A stretch of 64,000 nt of DNA, taken from Nitrospira sp. Ga0074138 (GTDB taxonomy: Bacteria > Nitrospirota > Nitrospiria > Nitrospirales > Nitrospiraceae). How positions within the stretch are numbered: position 1 is the stretch's first letter; each line of letters starts with the position of its first letter. The stretch is taken from positions 29,250-93,249 of the forward strand of contig LNDU01000037.1 of assembly GCA_001464735.1 (NCBI GenBank), in the 5' to 3' direction. This document shows, piece after piece, positions 8,322 through 16,836 of this stretch. The notes below the pieces were generated by a model. It saw only the letters and a program-made list of their open reading frames with translations. It did no database searches and was not told where the DNA came from. Made by a program: the position numbers and the translations under genes.

Positions 8322-9140
8322 ATGATCTGCAAGAACAGAAGCACACGCGTAGCGATGACCTCTACATGCATAGCCGCGGGTATTCTTGCCAGCCTCGTGC
8401 AAGTGCAGACGCTCTATGCTGTCTCCGATCAGCCCGTGCGGATATGGCCGATCCAAATTCCCTATGAAGCGCCACCGAAGAATCAAGATGTGCCGGATGT
8501 CTCGATTCCCCCCAATAAGGATCCGCTTGGCCCTGAAGAGGTCAAGCGCGCGGAAGCCTTGCTGCCGTTGCTGGAAGGGAAACAGGAATTCTGGGCCATG
8601 GGAGAATTCGTGCATTTGGGAGAGCCGGCCGTTCCCGTCCTCGTTCAGGCATTGACCATGTCGAGCCCGCGGATTCGGTACAACGCGATTGAAACCTTGC
8701 TGATGATGAAGGGAGTCGCTGGGGTCCCCGCCCTGATCTCCACGGCAAAGGAGTCCGGCGAAATTCCTCGGGTACGGGAACATGCTCTGCGCGTTGCCGT
8801 TCGTCTGGATTCGACGAAAGCGTCTGAGGCGATTGACGTCATGGCAAAGGACTCCAATCCATCCGTCAGAAAAGCTGCGGCGTTCGAAGCGCGGTATGTC
8901 CGGCAGAAGGCCGTGATCTCTATCTTGATTCCGATGGTGAGCGACGACGAGCGTTTCGTGGCACTGTCGGCATTGCAATCACTCTGGATTCTGACTCGCC
9001 ATGAGACCGAGTTTCATGATTGGGACACCTCGACCAAGCAGGATCGCGCCGCATGGTCGAGTGAATGGACCGAGTGGTGGGACTCCAATAAAGACGTCTT
9101 TGAGATTCCCGAACCGCGCCGGTCAAAACGGAGTTCCTAG
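8322..9140 (+). CDS. Exported HEAT-repeat protein
   Basis: About 272 residues if started at ATG 8322; ATG 8355 is an alternative and neither has a strong ribosome site. A hydrophobic signal (CIAAGILASLVQVQTLYA) is followed by a Pro-rich linker. Four to five HEAT-like helical repeats then cover about residues 80-215 (GEPAVPVLVQALTM, RIRYNAIETLLMMKG, AGVPALISTAKES, NPSVRKAAAFEA, ERFVALSALQSLW). The C-terminus holds WSSEWTEWWDSNKDVF. HEAT repeats bind proteins; the partner is unknown. Confidence 0.7.
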   Translation: MICKNRSTRVAMTSTCIAAGILASLVQVQTLYAVSDQPVRIWPIQIPYEAPPKNQDVPDVSIPPNKDPLGPEEVKRAEALLPLLEGKQEFWAMGEFVHLGEPAVPVLVQALTMSSPRIRYNAIETLLMMKGVAGVPALISTAKESGEIPRVREHALRVAVRLDSTKASEAIDVMAKDSNPSVRKAAAFEARYVRQKAVISILIPMVSDDERFVALSALQSLWILTRHETEFHDWDTSTKQDRAAWSSEWTEWWDSNKDVFEIPEPRRSKRSS

Positions 9141-9215
9141 CAACCAGCCGAGAGGTTGCGGGCCGAGAGATTCCTATGCTACGAATGTAAGGACATGAAG
9201 CTCAAGAGCGGAGCG

Positions 9216-9740
9216 ATGCTCAAGATTGCCAAATTAGGCAACCCTATTCTTCGCAAAGTTGCTGCGCCGATCGATCCTCGAGAGATTAAATCGTCCGAGA
9301 TTCAGCGGTTGATCGACGACATGTTTGAAGCGATGTACGACGAACCGGGTATCGGGTTGGCTGCGCCACAAGTGTCACGTTCGATTCAACTGGTTGTGAT
9401 GGGCTGCAAAGGTGAGGGTGGATTTCCAGAAACGGTCCTCATCAACCCCTCGATTGTGTATTACGGGCCTGAACAAGTGGAAAACTGGGAAGGCTGTCTG
9501 AGTGTTGATGGATTGCGGGGCAAGGTGCTCCGACCCTCACTGGTGCGGGTCAAGGGGCTTGACCGGAAGGGCAAAGCTCTGGATTTCGAGGCGACGGATT
9601 TGTACGCGGTCTGTATTCAGCACGAACTCGATCACTTGATCGGTAAAGTCTTTCTGGATCGCATGACCGATATGTCCACCCTCACTCAGCTGAACGAATT
9701 TTCGCAGTATTGGCAAAAAGAACCCACGAATGTAATTTGA
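9216..9740 (+). CDS. def: Peptide deformylase
   Basis: 174 residues from ATG 9216, the usual length; upstream in-frame starts at 9156 and 9195 add residues not typical of the family. It removes the formyl group from the N-terminal Met of new proteins. All three metal-site motifs are present: GIGLAAPQV, EGCLSV (Cys ligand) and HELDHL (two His ligands and the catalytic Glu). The hydrophobic strand IQLVVMGCKG and C-terminal Q-rich tail also fit. The ABC transporter gene follows after 22 bp. Confidence 0.95.
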   Translation: MLKIAKLGNPILRKVAAPIDPREIKSSEIQRLIDDMFEAMYDEPGIGLAAPQVSRSIQLVVMGCKGEGGFPETVLINPSIVYYGPEQVENWEGCLSVDGLRGKVLRPSLVRVKGLDRKGKALDFEATDLYAVCIQHELDHLIGKVFLDRMTDMSTLTQLNEFSQYWQKEPTNVI

Positions 9741-9762
9741 TGCCTCTCTTGTTGAACCGCTC

Positions 9763-11487
9763 GTGAAGTCCCTTCTTCGTGTCCTGCTGTATCTTCGGCC
9801 TCACCGCGCCCTCGCGATCACAACACTCGTCTGCGCCGCCTGTGCGACGGCGATGGAGCTGGTGCCTCCCTGGGTCATCAAGATCATCATCGACGATGTA
9901 ATTCAGGCGAAGCAGACGTCGTTGCTGCCATGGGTGATTGGTCTGCTGGTGGGCGCCCATGTGCTCAAGAACGTGTTTGCCTCACTCAGAATCCGGCTGA
10001 ATAATCAGCTTGAGCAGACGGTGGTTCACGATCTTCGTCGGCATATTTTCTCCGCCCTTCAACATCTGTCCATCACCTATTTTGAGAATCGCTCGACGGG
10101 GGAGATCATGTCCCGGGTGACCAACGACACGGAGCATGTCGAGCGCATCTTCATTGATGGACTTGAAGGAATGCTGACGGCGTCGCTGACTCTTCTTGGA
10201 ATCACAGGACTCTTGTTCATGCTCAATTGGAAGCTGGCGGTGCTCTCGCTGTTGCCGATCCCATTGCTGGCCTTGTCTGCAAGTTGGTTTACGTCGAGGG
10301 TTCATGGGTATTATCGGGAGACCCGCCAGAGCGCCGCTGAACTGAACGGCTACCTACAAGATGCTTTGTCCGGGATCAGGGAGACCATGGGGTTTGGCCG
10401 TCAGGGGCACGAACAAGCACGTTTCGACCGGCTGAGCCAGGCGTATAGTGACAAGAATCTCCAGGCGATGGTCTTGTGGTCGATCTATTCGCCAGGAATG
10501 ATTCTGGTGGCTGCTCTCGGAACCGTCTTGATCCTCTGGTACGGTGCGGGAGAGGTTATGGAGGGGCATCTCACCCTGGGCGAGCTGGTCTTGTTCCTCT
10601 CCTACCTGGCGATGTTCTACGTCCCCATCAATCAGATTCATTCGGTCAATCATATGTTGCAGCATGCGTTGGCGGCGAGCGAGCGGGTCTTTGAGGTGCT
10701 GGATACGATTCCGGACGTCGCCGATCGACCTCATGTAGCGGCTCCTGTCCATCGGGCTCATGGAGCCGTTCGATTCGACCAGGTCCAGTTCCACTATCGA
10801 CCTGACGTGCCGGTACTGAGAGGGGTTTCAGTGGCTGTGCCGGCAGGGGAGCGTGTGGCGCTGGTTGGGATGAGTGGGGCGGGGAAGAGTACCCTCCTGA
10901 AGCTATTGATGCGGTTTTACGACGTTACAGACGGGGCGATCGTTATCGATGGGAAGGATATCCGTGATCTGCCGATTGCGTATCTGCGGCAGCAGATTGG
11001 GTTTGTACAACAGGAGCCGTTCTTGTTCAACGGGACGGTGAAAGATAATCTGCTGTACGGCGATTTGAATGCCGATCAGAATCGGCTCGAATCGGCGGCG
11101 CGCGCCGCACGGGCGCATGAGTTCATCGCGGCGTTACCCGAAGGGTATGACACCTGGATTGGTGAGCGGGGTGTCAAGTTGTCGGTTGGACAAAAACAGC
11201 GGGTCTCGATTGCGCGGGTGTTGTTAAAAGATCCCCCCATCGTCATTTTTGACGAGGCCACATCCAATATTGATACGGAGACCGAGGTGAAGATCCGCGA
11301 AGCGTTGAACGAGCTGACGACAGGGCGAACCACGTTCATTATTGCCCACCGATTATCCACACTTCACGATGTTGACCGAATTATCGTACTCGATAACGGT
11401 CGACTCGTGGAGGATGGCCGCCATGATGAGCTGGTGCGCCGAGGAGGAGTCTACGCTGGTCTCTATGAGGCTCAATTTCAGGTGTAG
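9763..11487 (+). CDS. ABC half-transporter, MsbA/multidrug type
   Basis: 574 residues with a GTG start; I see no better in-frame start. The N-terminal 310 residues are a six-helix ABC exporter membrane domain. The C-terminal nucleotide-binding domain has Walker A GMSGAGKST, Q-loop FVQQEPFLF, signature LSVGQKQR, Walker B IVIFDEATSNID and H-loop IIAHRLST. The fused layout implies a homodimeric exporter of lipid, peptide or drug; the substrate cannot be told from sequence. The signature motif LSVGQ differs by one residue from the common LSGGQ. Confidence 0.92.
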   Translation: MKSLLRVLLYLRPHRALAITTLVCAACATAMELVPPWVIKIIIDDVIQAKQTSLLPWVIGLLVGAHVLKNVFASLRIRLNNQLEQTVVHDLRRHIFSALQHLSITYFENRSTGEIMSRVTNDTEHVERIFIDGLEGMLTASLTLLGITGLLFMLNWKLAVLSLLPIPLLALSASWFTSRVHGYYRETRQSAAELNGYLQDALSGIRETMGFGRQGHEQARFDRLSQAYSDKNLQAMVLWSIYSPGMILVAALGTVLILWYGAGEVMEGHLTLGELVLFLSYLAMFYVPINQIHSVNHMLQHALAASERVFEVLDTIPDVADRPHVAAPVHRAHGAVRFDQVQFHYRPDVPVLRGVSVAVPAGERVALVGMSGAGKSTLLKLLMRFYDVTDGAIVIDGKDIRDLPIAYLRQQIGFVQQEPFLFNGTVKDNLLYGDLNADQNRLESAARAARAHEFIAALPEGYDTWIGERGVKLSVGQKQRVSIARVLLKDPPIVIFDEATSNIDTETEVKIREALNELTTGRTTFIIAHRLSTLHDVDRIIVLDNGRLVEDGRHDELVRRGGVYAGLYEAQFQV

Positions 11488-11600
11488 GGCCTGAGACAGT
11501 GGTCGCTTGCAACCTCAGCACCGGTCGCCTTCAGTAGTTGCGGGTCCGAAGAGGAGCTCGGTATACTCGCGTGGAGCAAACAAGGGGACATGGCTGATCA

Positions 11601-11795
11601 ATGGTGCTGGTATACGAGAGCGATCCGCTGGATGATGAACATGCGCGAGGGCGGTTCTACCACGTCTGCCGTGGGCGCATTGATCGAACTCCATTGAATG
11701 TCCCAGAGCCAGATCGCCCATATGAATGCCAGCACTGCGGAATTGATCTCGAAGCCGAAGATTTCTTCGTAGCCCTTCAGAAAGGATCGGTGTAG
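11601..11795 (+). CDS. Small CxxC protein, possible zinc ribbon
   Basis: 64 residues. A Cys pair CQHCG near residue 43 and a single Cys at 23 suggest a metal site. An alternative 34-codon frame from ATG 11590 overlaps it, so the choice is uncertain. The next small gene also carries Cys pairs and follows at once. No family is recognised. Confidence 0.45.
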   Translation: MVLVYESDPLDDEHARGRFYHVCRGRIDRTPLNVPEPDRPYECQHCGIDLEAEDFFVALQKGSV

Positions 11796-11848
11796 AACGA
11801 ATGGCTGGAAGTACCGGGAGAAAAACAGTAGGAGTTTCGCGAGGGCTG

Positions 11849-12010
11849 ATGATGCTGTGCGAGACCTGTTATACCCAGGTCATGAATGAAAAGCTTCCTG
11901 ACGAGAAAAACTTCGTCGCGGATTCCGAAGCACTCTTCGATACAATCTGCGTCGGCTGCACCGACATCAACCGCCCCCTCATCGACGACATGGCCGGCAG
12001 TGGGGAATAG
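11849..12010 (+). CDS. Small two-CxxC protein
   Basis: 53 residues if started at ATG 11849, which has GAGGG just upstream; the frame is open back to ATG 11801. CETC near the start and CVGC near residue 40 form two Cys pairs, a pattern that commonly binds one zinc. The C-terminus is acidic. It lies 54 bp after the preceding CxxC gene, with which it probably forms a unit. Function unknown. Confidence 0.45.
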   Translation: MMLCETCYTQVMNEKLPDEKNFVADSEALFDTICVGCTDINRPLIDDMAGSGE

Positions 12011-12114
12011 TATTCTGCCGCTTTGTCTGCCAGCAGGTTGCTGCGCTCTCTAGTGTCAACGTATCGGCTAGCGAGTGTCCTGGCAGGTTTAAACAGGTTG
12101 AAGCGAGGAGCTAG

Positions 12115-12236
12115 CAGAATGCTGAAAAAGTCCTCCAGCGGCGTTCTCGCATGACTCAGAGGCTCAACGTACCGAAACGTATGCCTCGCCCATTCGCTCG
12201 CTGCAACCTTGCTGGACGGCCTTTTTGAGCATTCTG
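12115..12236. repeat. MITE-like dispersed repeat, copy 2
   Basis: 122 bp bounded by inverted ends CAGAATGCTGAAAAAGTC and (other strand) CAGAATGCTCAAAAAGGC; nine outer bases match exactly. Inside lies GACTCAGAGGCTCAACGTA, the reverse complement of the segment seen in copy 1 (974-1164). Another fragment of the same family, TTTTTCAGCAGACTGCTAG, is just downstream at about 12298-12316. Confidence 0.75.
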
Positions 12237-12333
12237 GGGTGGAGAGTGTCCCAGTGCTTTCTGTCATCGTGCAACGGTGCGCGAAGCAGAAACCGAGTTT
12301 TTCAGCAGACTGCTAGAGCTGTTCATCTCGTGC

Positions 12334-12675
12334 TTATTTGCACTCCTTCCCATTGAAATGCATGCAGGTCGATTCTCCGGATTTAACCTTCCAGGTTTTG
12401 ATCAGCGGGCGTTTATCCTCTCCTCTCATTTCCACCACAAAATCTACGAGACCGGAAATCGGAAGTTTCTCGATATGGGGCTTCGCCGCATCTGGTACTT
12501 CAATATAGAACACGCTGGCACTTGTCGAGATCAGGATCTGATTCTGCTCCTTGTCGATATGAATCACCGGGCTGTAAAAGCTGCGATCTTCGGCAAAGAC
12601 CAGCTTTGGTATCAAAGTGGATACGGACAGCGCGAGAATGAGGCAATAGCTGAATAATCGTCGTCGAGAAGGCAT
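12334..12675 (-). CDS. Small secreted protein
   Basis: 113 residues. A classic signal peptide (basic MPSRRRLFSY, then CLILALSVSTLIPKLVFA with an AxA-type site) directs it to the periplasm. The mature part is a compact beta-rich domain of about 85 residues with two cysteines (CMHFNGKEC at the end) that could form a disulfide. Upstream, CATGCTCCTGATTC on the plus strand corresponds to an AGGAG ribosome site. No family is recognised. Confidence 0.65.
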   Translation of the reverse strand: MPSRRRLFSYCLILALSVSTLIPKLVFAEDRSFYSPVIHIDKEQNQILISTSASVFYIEVPDAAKPHIEKLPISGLVDFVVEMRGEDKRPLIKTWKVKSGESTCMHFNGKECK

Positions 12676-12750
12676 GTGTCATGCTCCTGATTCAAGCTAC
12701 GGGGGAACATTAGTATATTTCGGGGCTGATGTGAACCGGAAAAATTAAGA

Positions 12751-13260
12751 TCAGCGAATCAGGACGTCGGCTGGAGTCACGCTACCGGATTTGATCCAAT
12801 AGGTCTTCACCTCCGGTTCAGAATTCATGAGGGAGACGAGGAGGTAGGCAGGGATGGGCAAGTTGATCTTGGGCCAGATCTCTTCATAGTCGGTAGCGAT
12901 TTTGATGTCGGTCACAGACGGACGCGCGGGATCGTGGGGGTGCGAGTGATAGACGACTTGAAGATCAAGTCCGTTGTTGCGCATATCCTTCTTGGCGGAT
13001 GAGAAGTCCTGCATGTCCATGACAAACGCAATTTCCGCTCGTTCAGCCGAAGAGAGGCGTTCGAGATGCGCGGCTTTTGCCGAGTCGAAAGACGACAGGT
13101 TTTGTGCCCCCTCCATCGCGACGATGTTCTTGGTGCGATACAGATGGCTGACCACTCCATTGGTTCCAGCCAGCAGCCCACAACATTCGTAAGGAGTCAG
13201 TTCCTTCGCATGGGTGATGATGTCGTCGAGAATCTGTCGGGGGATGATGAGGTCGGCCAC
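12751..13260 (-). CDS. JAMM/M67 metallopeptidase, Mec-like
   Basis: 169 residues with a complete zinc-protease JAMM signature: E25 in TPYECCG, then H105-S-H107 followed by seven residues, S115, two residues and D118. The M67/Mec family cleaves after the Gly-Gly of small ubiquitin-like sulfur carriers; in Mycobacterium tuberculosis Mec releases cysteine from CysO. A helix-rich insert (about 60-98) precedes the HSH motif. Last gene of the sulfur-carrier cluster, one base after the stop-to-start gap from the E1-like gene upstream. Here it could free cysteine from a carrier or trim the C-terminal Arg of the ThiS-like protein 17763-17975. Confidence 0.88.
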   Translation of the reverse strand: MADLIIPRQILDDIITHAKELTPYECCGLLAGTNGVVSHLYRTKNIVAMEGAQNLSSFDSAKAAHLERLSSAERAEIAFVMDMQDFSSAKKDMRNNGLDLQVVYHSHPHDPARPSVTDIKIATDYEEIWPKINLPIPAYLLVSLMNSEPEVKTYWIKSGSVTPADVLIR

Positions 13261-13261
13261 G

Positions 13262-14065
13262 TTAAATCGTGCAGGTGACGGTGTAGTCTAGACTCAGATC
13301 TTTGATCTTCGGGTTAGGTCCGCAGAGAGGGCAAGCTGGGTCTTTGGGCCTGCCGACTTTTCTGAACTTCATATCGAGCGCATCGTAGATCAATAACTTG
13401 TCGGCGATGGTTTCTCCGATGCCGAGAATTTCTTTGATCGCTTCCGAGGCCTGGAGAACTCCCATCGTACCGGCCAAAACGCCAAGCACACCGGCCTCCT
13501 GGCAATTGGGGACCAGCCCAGTCGGTGGGGGCTCGGGATAGAGGCATCGGTAGCAGGGATAGCCTTGGTGCGGCTTGATGGTCGTCAGTTGCCCTTCAAA
13601 CCGAAACATGCTGGCAGAGATCAGCGTTTTCTTGGCAAAGAAACAGGCGTCGTTCACCAAGAAGCGTGTCGTAAAATTATCCGAGCCATCAAGCACGATA
13701 TCGTATTGCGAGATAAGCGGGATGATATTGTCGGCATCAACCAATTGGTGATACGCGTTGATGGTAATCTCTGGATTGATGGCCGAGAGCGTTTGCTTGC
13801 CGGACTCGACTTTTGGTTTTCCAATCGTGGCAGTCGTGTGCATGATCTGCCGTTGAAGATTCGAAAGATCGACGACATCCCCATCGACCAAGCCGATTGT
13901 CCCGATACCGGCGGCAGCGAGATAGAGCCCGGCTGGAGATCCGAGGCCACCTGCCCCAATCAACAAGACCTTCGCCCGTTTGAGCTTCAGTTGGCCCTTG
14001 CCACCCACATCCTGAAGAATAATGTGTCGGCTGTAGCGTTGAATTTCTGGTTCAGTGAGTTCCAT
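13262..14065 (-). CDS. E1-like sulfur-carrier adenylyltransferase (MoeB/ThiF family), copy 2
   Basis: 267 residues. ATP site GAGGLGSPAGLYLAAAGIG, Arg finger region NLQRQI and the adenylating Asp in VLDGSDNFTTRFLVND. Two zinc Cys pairs are present (CYRC and CPLC), and the candidate transfer Cys sits in NCQEAGVLG. These enzymes adenylate the C-terminal Gly of ThiS/MoaD-like carriers so sulfur can be added. No rhodanese domain is fused, so sulfur must come from another protein. A paralogue of the same length is at 15946-16764. Confidence 0.88.
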   Translation of the reverse strand: MELTEPEIQRYSRHIILQDVGGKGQLKLKRAKVLLIGAGGLGSPAGLYLAAAGIGTIGLVDGDVVDLSNLQRQIMHTTATIGKPKVESGKQTLSAINPEITINAYHQLVDADNIIPLISQYDIVLDGSDNFTTRFLVNDACFFAKKTLISASMFRFEGQLTTIKPHQGYPCYRCLYPEPPPTGLVPNCQEAGVLGVLAGTMGVLQASEAIKEILGIGETIADKLLIYDALDMKFRKVGRPKDPACPLCGPNPKIKDLSLDYTVTCTI

Positions 14066-14161
14066 AACTTGCCTCAGCTATCAGCTCTTAGCCATCAGCT
14101 TTCAGCTTCGGATTGGACTCAGAACCTGTGGGCTGACAGCTGAATGCTGAGCGCTGTTCAT
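14066..14161. repeat. Intergenic CAGCT-type inverted repeat
   Basis: The spacer holds CAGCTATCAGCTCTTAGC, CATCAGCTTTCAGC and, inverted, GCTGACAGCTGAATGCTGAG. The arms can pair into a long imperfect hairpin. A similar element is at 16765-16836 in the same operon. Confidence 0.65.
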
Positions 14162-14401
14162 TCATTCCACTACATTCAATTCAATGGGATCGACGTTGCA
14201 GCCTTTTTTGCGCAGGCCTTCAAGTGCGCGCTCGATTTCCGCTACGTCACCTGAAAATTCGACGTCCGCCCAGCCCGTCGTGTCGCGCACATCGGCTCGT
14301 CTGACGTCGGTGACGACATTATACTCGCGGCCAATCTGATAGATGATCGGCTGCCGAATCCCCTCTTCAGGAAAGCGAATATGAAATCGCAAATGAGCCA
14401 T
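14162..14401 (-). CDS. NIL-domain protein
   Basis: 79 residues, the size of a single NIL (ferredoxin-fold) domain: strand LRFHIRFPEEGIRQPIIYQIGREYNVV, then ADVRDTTGWADVEFSGD and helix AEIERALEGLRKKGCNVDPIEL. NIL domains occur on methionine ABC-importer ATPases and as stand-alone proteins beside sulfur-assimilation genes. The gene sits 2 bp after the MoaD-like carrier, so it is likely co-translated and may assist sulfur amino-acid synthesis or sense a product. Confidence 0.8.
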   Translation of the reverse strand: MAHLRFHIRFPEEGIRQPIIYQIGREYNVVTDVRRADVRDTTGWADVEFSGDVAEIERALEGLRKKGCNVDPIELNVVE

Positions 14402-14403
14402 GA

Positions 14404-14676
14404 TTACCCTCCCGCGATCGCCGGTACGATCGAGACTTCGTCGCCGGTTTTCAAGGCGGTATCTTTGCCCTTGAGAAAACGAATGTCTTCCTCGTTGACG
14501 TAGATGTTGACGAACCGGCGCAGTTCTCCGCTGTCGTCGCAGAGGCGGGACTTAATGCCGGGATAGGAGGCCTCAAGCGTGTTGACCAGATCGGTGATTG
14601 AACCGGCTGCGACGTCGACTTCTCCCTGGTTCTTGGTCAACGGTCTCAGCGGAGTTGGAATACGGACTTTAATCAT
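14404..14676 (-). CDS. CysO/MoaD-like sulfur carrier protein ending in Gly-Gly
   Basis: 90 residues of the ubiquitin-like MoaD/ThiS fold, ending in [10 protein letters not shown], the C-terminal Gly-Gly that becomes a thiocarboxylate. Its size and ending resemble mycobacterial CysO. The start overlaps the threonine synthase stop by 4 bp (ATGA), so the two are translationally linked. Within the cluster it is the natural substrate of an E1-like enzyme and the JAMM protease. Confidence 0.87.
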   Translation of the reverse strand: MIKVRIPTPLRPLTKNQGEVDVAAGSITDLVNTLEASYPGIKSRLCDDSGELRRFVNIYVNEEDIRFLKGKDTALKTGDEVSIVPAIAGG

Positions 14677-15923
14677 GAATCACCACCACCATTTTTACCG
14701 AGTTTGAAGTTTTTCTCGAAGGCGACGAGACTGGGTTGAATGCGGGTCGGCCGACCAACGGCATCGATCACCGCTTCCTGCGTCTTTAACCCATTCCCCG
14801 TAATGTAAGCGACCGTCACCTCGTTTTTCTTGATGATCCCTTGCTTGACGAGCTTCTTAAGCACGCCGATCGTGACGCCGCCGGCTGTTTCCGCGAAGAT
14901 GCCCTCGGTTTGGGCCAGTAGTTGGATGCCCTCTACCACTTCTTCATCCGTCACCATATCCATCGATCCGTGACTCTCAGCAGTCGCCTTAAGCGCATAG
15001 TACCCATCGGCGGGGTTGCCGATGGCAAGGGACTTGGCAATCGTCTGTGGTTTCACTGGCTTGAAGAAGTCTCGTCCCGCCTTGAATGCGGTCGAGATCG
15101 GTGAGCAGCCTTCCGCTTGGGCGCCGTTGACCTTTGTACGAACGTTGTCGATCAGGCCCAAAGCCTTCATCTCATGCAGACCCTTCCAAATCTTGGTCAG
15201 GAGCGAGCCCGACGCCATGGGAATGACGACTTGATCCGGTGTTTTCCATCCCAGTTGTTCCACGGTCTCAAAGGCAAGGGTTTTGGAGCCTTCGGCATAG
15301 TAGGGGCGAATGTTGATGTTCACGAACGCCCAGCCATGTTCGCCCGCAATCTCGCTGCAGAGCCGGTTGACATCGTCGTAATTACCTTCAATCTCAACCA
15401 CGTGGGGCTTATAGATCAGGTTGCCAAGCACTTTCGCAGCCTCAAGGTCGCCGGGGATGAAGACGTAACAGTGGAGATTGGCGGATGCCGCGTGCGCGGC
15501 GACGGAGTTCGCCAAGTTGCCGGTCGACGCGCAGGCCACCGTTTCGAAACCGAGTTCGCGCGCGCGCGTGAGGGCCACGGCGACGACGCGATCTTTGAAG
15601 GATAGGGTGGGGTGATTCACCGTATCGTTCTTGATGTAGAGCTCGTCGAGACCAAGATACGCGCCAAGGTTTTTCGCCCGTACGAGCGGGGTGAACCCGG
15701 CATGCGGTCCGACGAAGTTCGTTCCTTCGACCGGCAGCAGGTCGAGATAGCGCCACATGCTATGTGGCCCATCCTCGATCTTCTTGCGCGAAATCGTCTT
15801 CTTGATCTCCTCGTAGTTGTACTTCACCTCAAGGGGACCGAAGCACATTTCGCAAACGTGGATGGCCTTCGTTGGATATTCTTTACCGCACTCACGGCAC
15901 ACCAGCGCTTTCATTTTGCTCAT
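14673..15923 (-). CDS. thrC: Threonine synthase
   Basis: 416 residues. A zinc-ribbon-like N-terminus ([19 protein letters not shown]) is followed by the PLP fold-type II core: the Schiff-base Lys in TLSFKDRV, the SxGN motif ASTGNLANS and the phosphate loop MASGSLLTK. It converts O-phosphohomoserine to threonine. Its place in a sulfur-carrier operon, overlapping the carrier gene, raises the possibility that it also accepts sulfur from the carrier, as related PLP enzymes do; that is inference. Confidence 0.9.
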   Translation of the reverse strand: MSKMKALVCRECGKEYPTKAIHVCEMCFGPLEVKYNYEEIKKTISRKKIEDGPHSMWRYLDLLPVEGTNFVGPHAGFTPLVRAKNLGAYLGLDELYIKNDTVNHPTLSFKDRVVAVALTRARELGFETVACASTGNLANSVAAHAASANLHCYVFIPGDLEAAKVLGNLIYKPHVVEIEGNYDDVNRLCSEIAGEHGWAFVNINIRPYYAEGSKTLAFETVEQLGWKTPDQVVIPMASGSLLTKIWKGLHEMKALGLIDNVRTKVNGAQAEGCSPISTAFKAGRDFFKPVKPQTIAKSLAIGNPADGYYALKATAESHGSMDMVTDEEVVEGIQLLAQTEGIFAETAGGVTIGVLKKLVKQGIIKKNEVTVAYITGNGLKTQEAVIDAVGRPTRIQPSLVAFEKNFKLGKNGGGDS

Positions 15924-15945
15924 CGTCGCACCACCTTATCAAACT

Positions 15946-16764
15946 CTATGCAGATGGACGCATGGCGCATCCAGCATAGGGATCCCCATCGTCGAACAGC
16001 TCGGTAATCGTCGGATGTTCCCCGCAGAGGGCACAATTTTGGTTCCGGCGGACTTTGATTTCTCGAAATTGGGTTTTGCGCGCATCGAAGTCGAGCAGGC
16101 GGTCGGTCAGTGGCCGTCCGATTCCGAGGACAAGCTTCAATGCTTCTGTGGCTTGAATTGTCCCGATAATGCCGGCCAAGACCCCGATCACTCCGGCCTC
16201 CTGGCAGGAGGCCACCAACCCAGGTGGAGGCGGGGCCTTGAACACGCAACGATAGCACGCCGATTTCTTCGGGATGATGGTCGTGACACGTCCCTCGAAT
16301 CGCAGAATGCCGCCGTGGACCAGCGGCTTGCCGGCAAAGAAACAGGCATCGTTGATGAGGAACTTGGCCGGGAAATTATCGACTCCATCGATCACGACAT
16401 CATAGTCGCCAAAGATCTTGAGCGCATTGCCGGCCGTGAGCCGTTCCTCGTACATCGAGACCGAGACGTCGGGGTTCAACGCCTGGATCTTTTCTTTGCC
16501 GGAGAGGACCTTGGGGCGACCCACGTCGGGAGTATGGTGAAGAACTTGGCGCTGCAGATTGGTGAGATCCACCACATCGCTGTCGATCAGCCCAATCGTG
16601 CCGACTCCTGCCGCGGCCAGATACAATGCGGCAGGGGAGCCAAGACCACCGGCACCGACGAGCAGAATCCTGGACTTGGCGATCTTCTTCTGGCCCTTGC
16701 CGCCGACCTCAGGCAAGAGGATATGTCGGCTGTAGCGGTTGATCTGTTCTTCGGTAAATTCCAT
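15946..16764 (-). CDS. E1-like sulfur-carrier adenylyltransferase (MoeB/ThiF family), copy 1
   Basis: 272 residues from ATG 16764 (MEFTEEQINRYSRHILL); the frame extends 11 residues further into a repeat, which is unlikely to be coding. Motifs match the second copy: GAGGLGSPAALYLAAAGVG, NLQRQV, VIDGVDNFPAKFLINDACF, CYRC, SCQEAGVIG and CALC. Two paralogues with two carriers in one cluster suggest each E1 serves one carrier. Confidence 0.88.
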   Translation of the reverse strand: MEFTEEQINRYSRHILLPEVGGKGQKKIAKSRILLVGAGGLGSPAALYLAAAGVGTIGLIDSDVVDLTNLQRQVLHHTPDVGRPKVLSGKEKIQALNPDVSVSMYEERLTAGNALKIFGDYDVVIDGVDNFPAKFLINDACFFAGKPLVHGGILRFEGRVTTIIPKKSACYRCVFKAPPPPGLVASCQEAGVIGVLAGIIGTIQATEALKLVLGIGRPLTDRLLDFDARKTQFREIKVRRNQNCALCGEHPTITELFDDGDPYAGCAMRPSA

Positions 16765-16836
16765 TTTTCCAGATACCAGCCATTGGCTTTCAGCCATCAG
16801 CTCAGAGCTGACAGCTGAAAGCTGGCTGCTGTCGGC
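16765..16836. repeat. Intergenic CAGCT-type inverted repeat
   Basis: Contains GGCTTTCAGCCATCAGCTC and the inverted arm GAGCTGACAGCTGAAAGCTG, forming a near-perfect hairpin. The style matches 14066-14161. It lies between the cysteine synthase and E1-like genes and could act on mRNA stability or termination. Confidence 0.65.
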
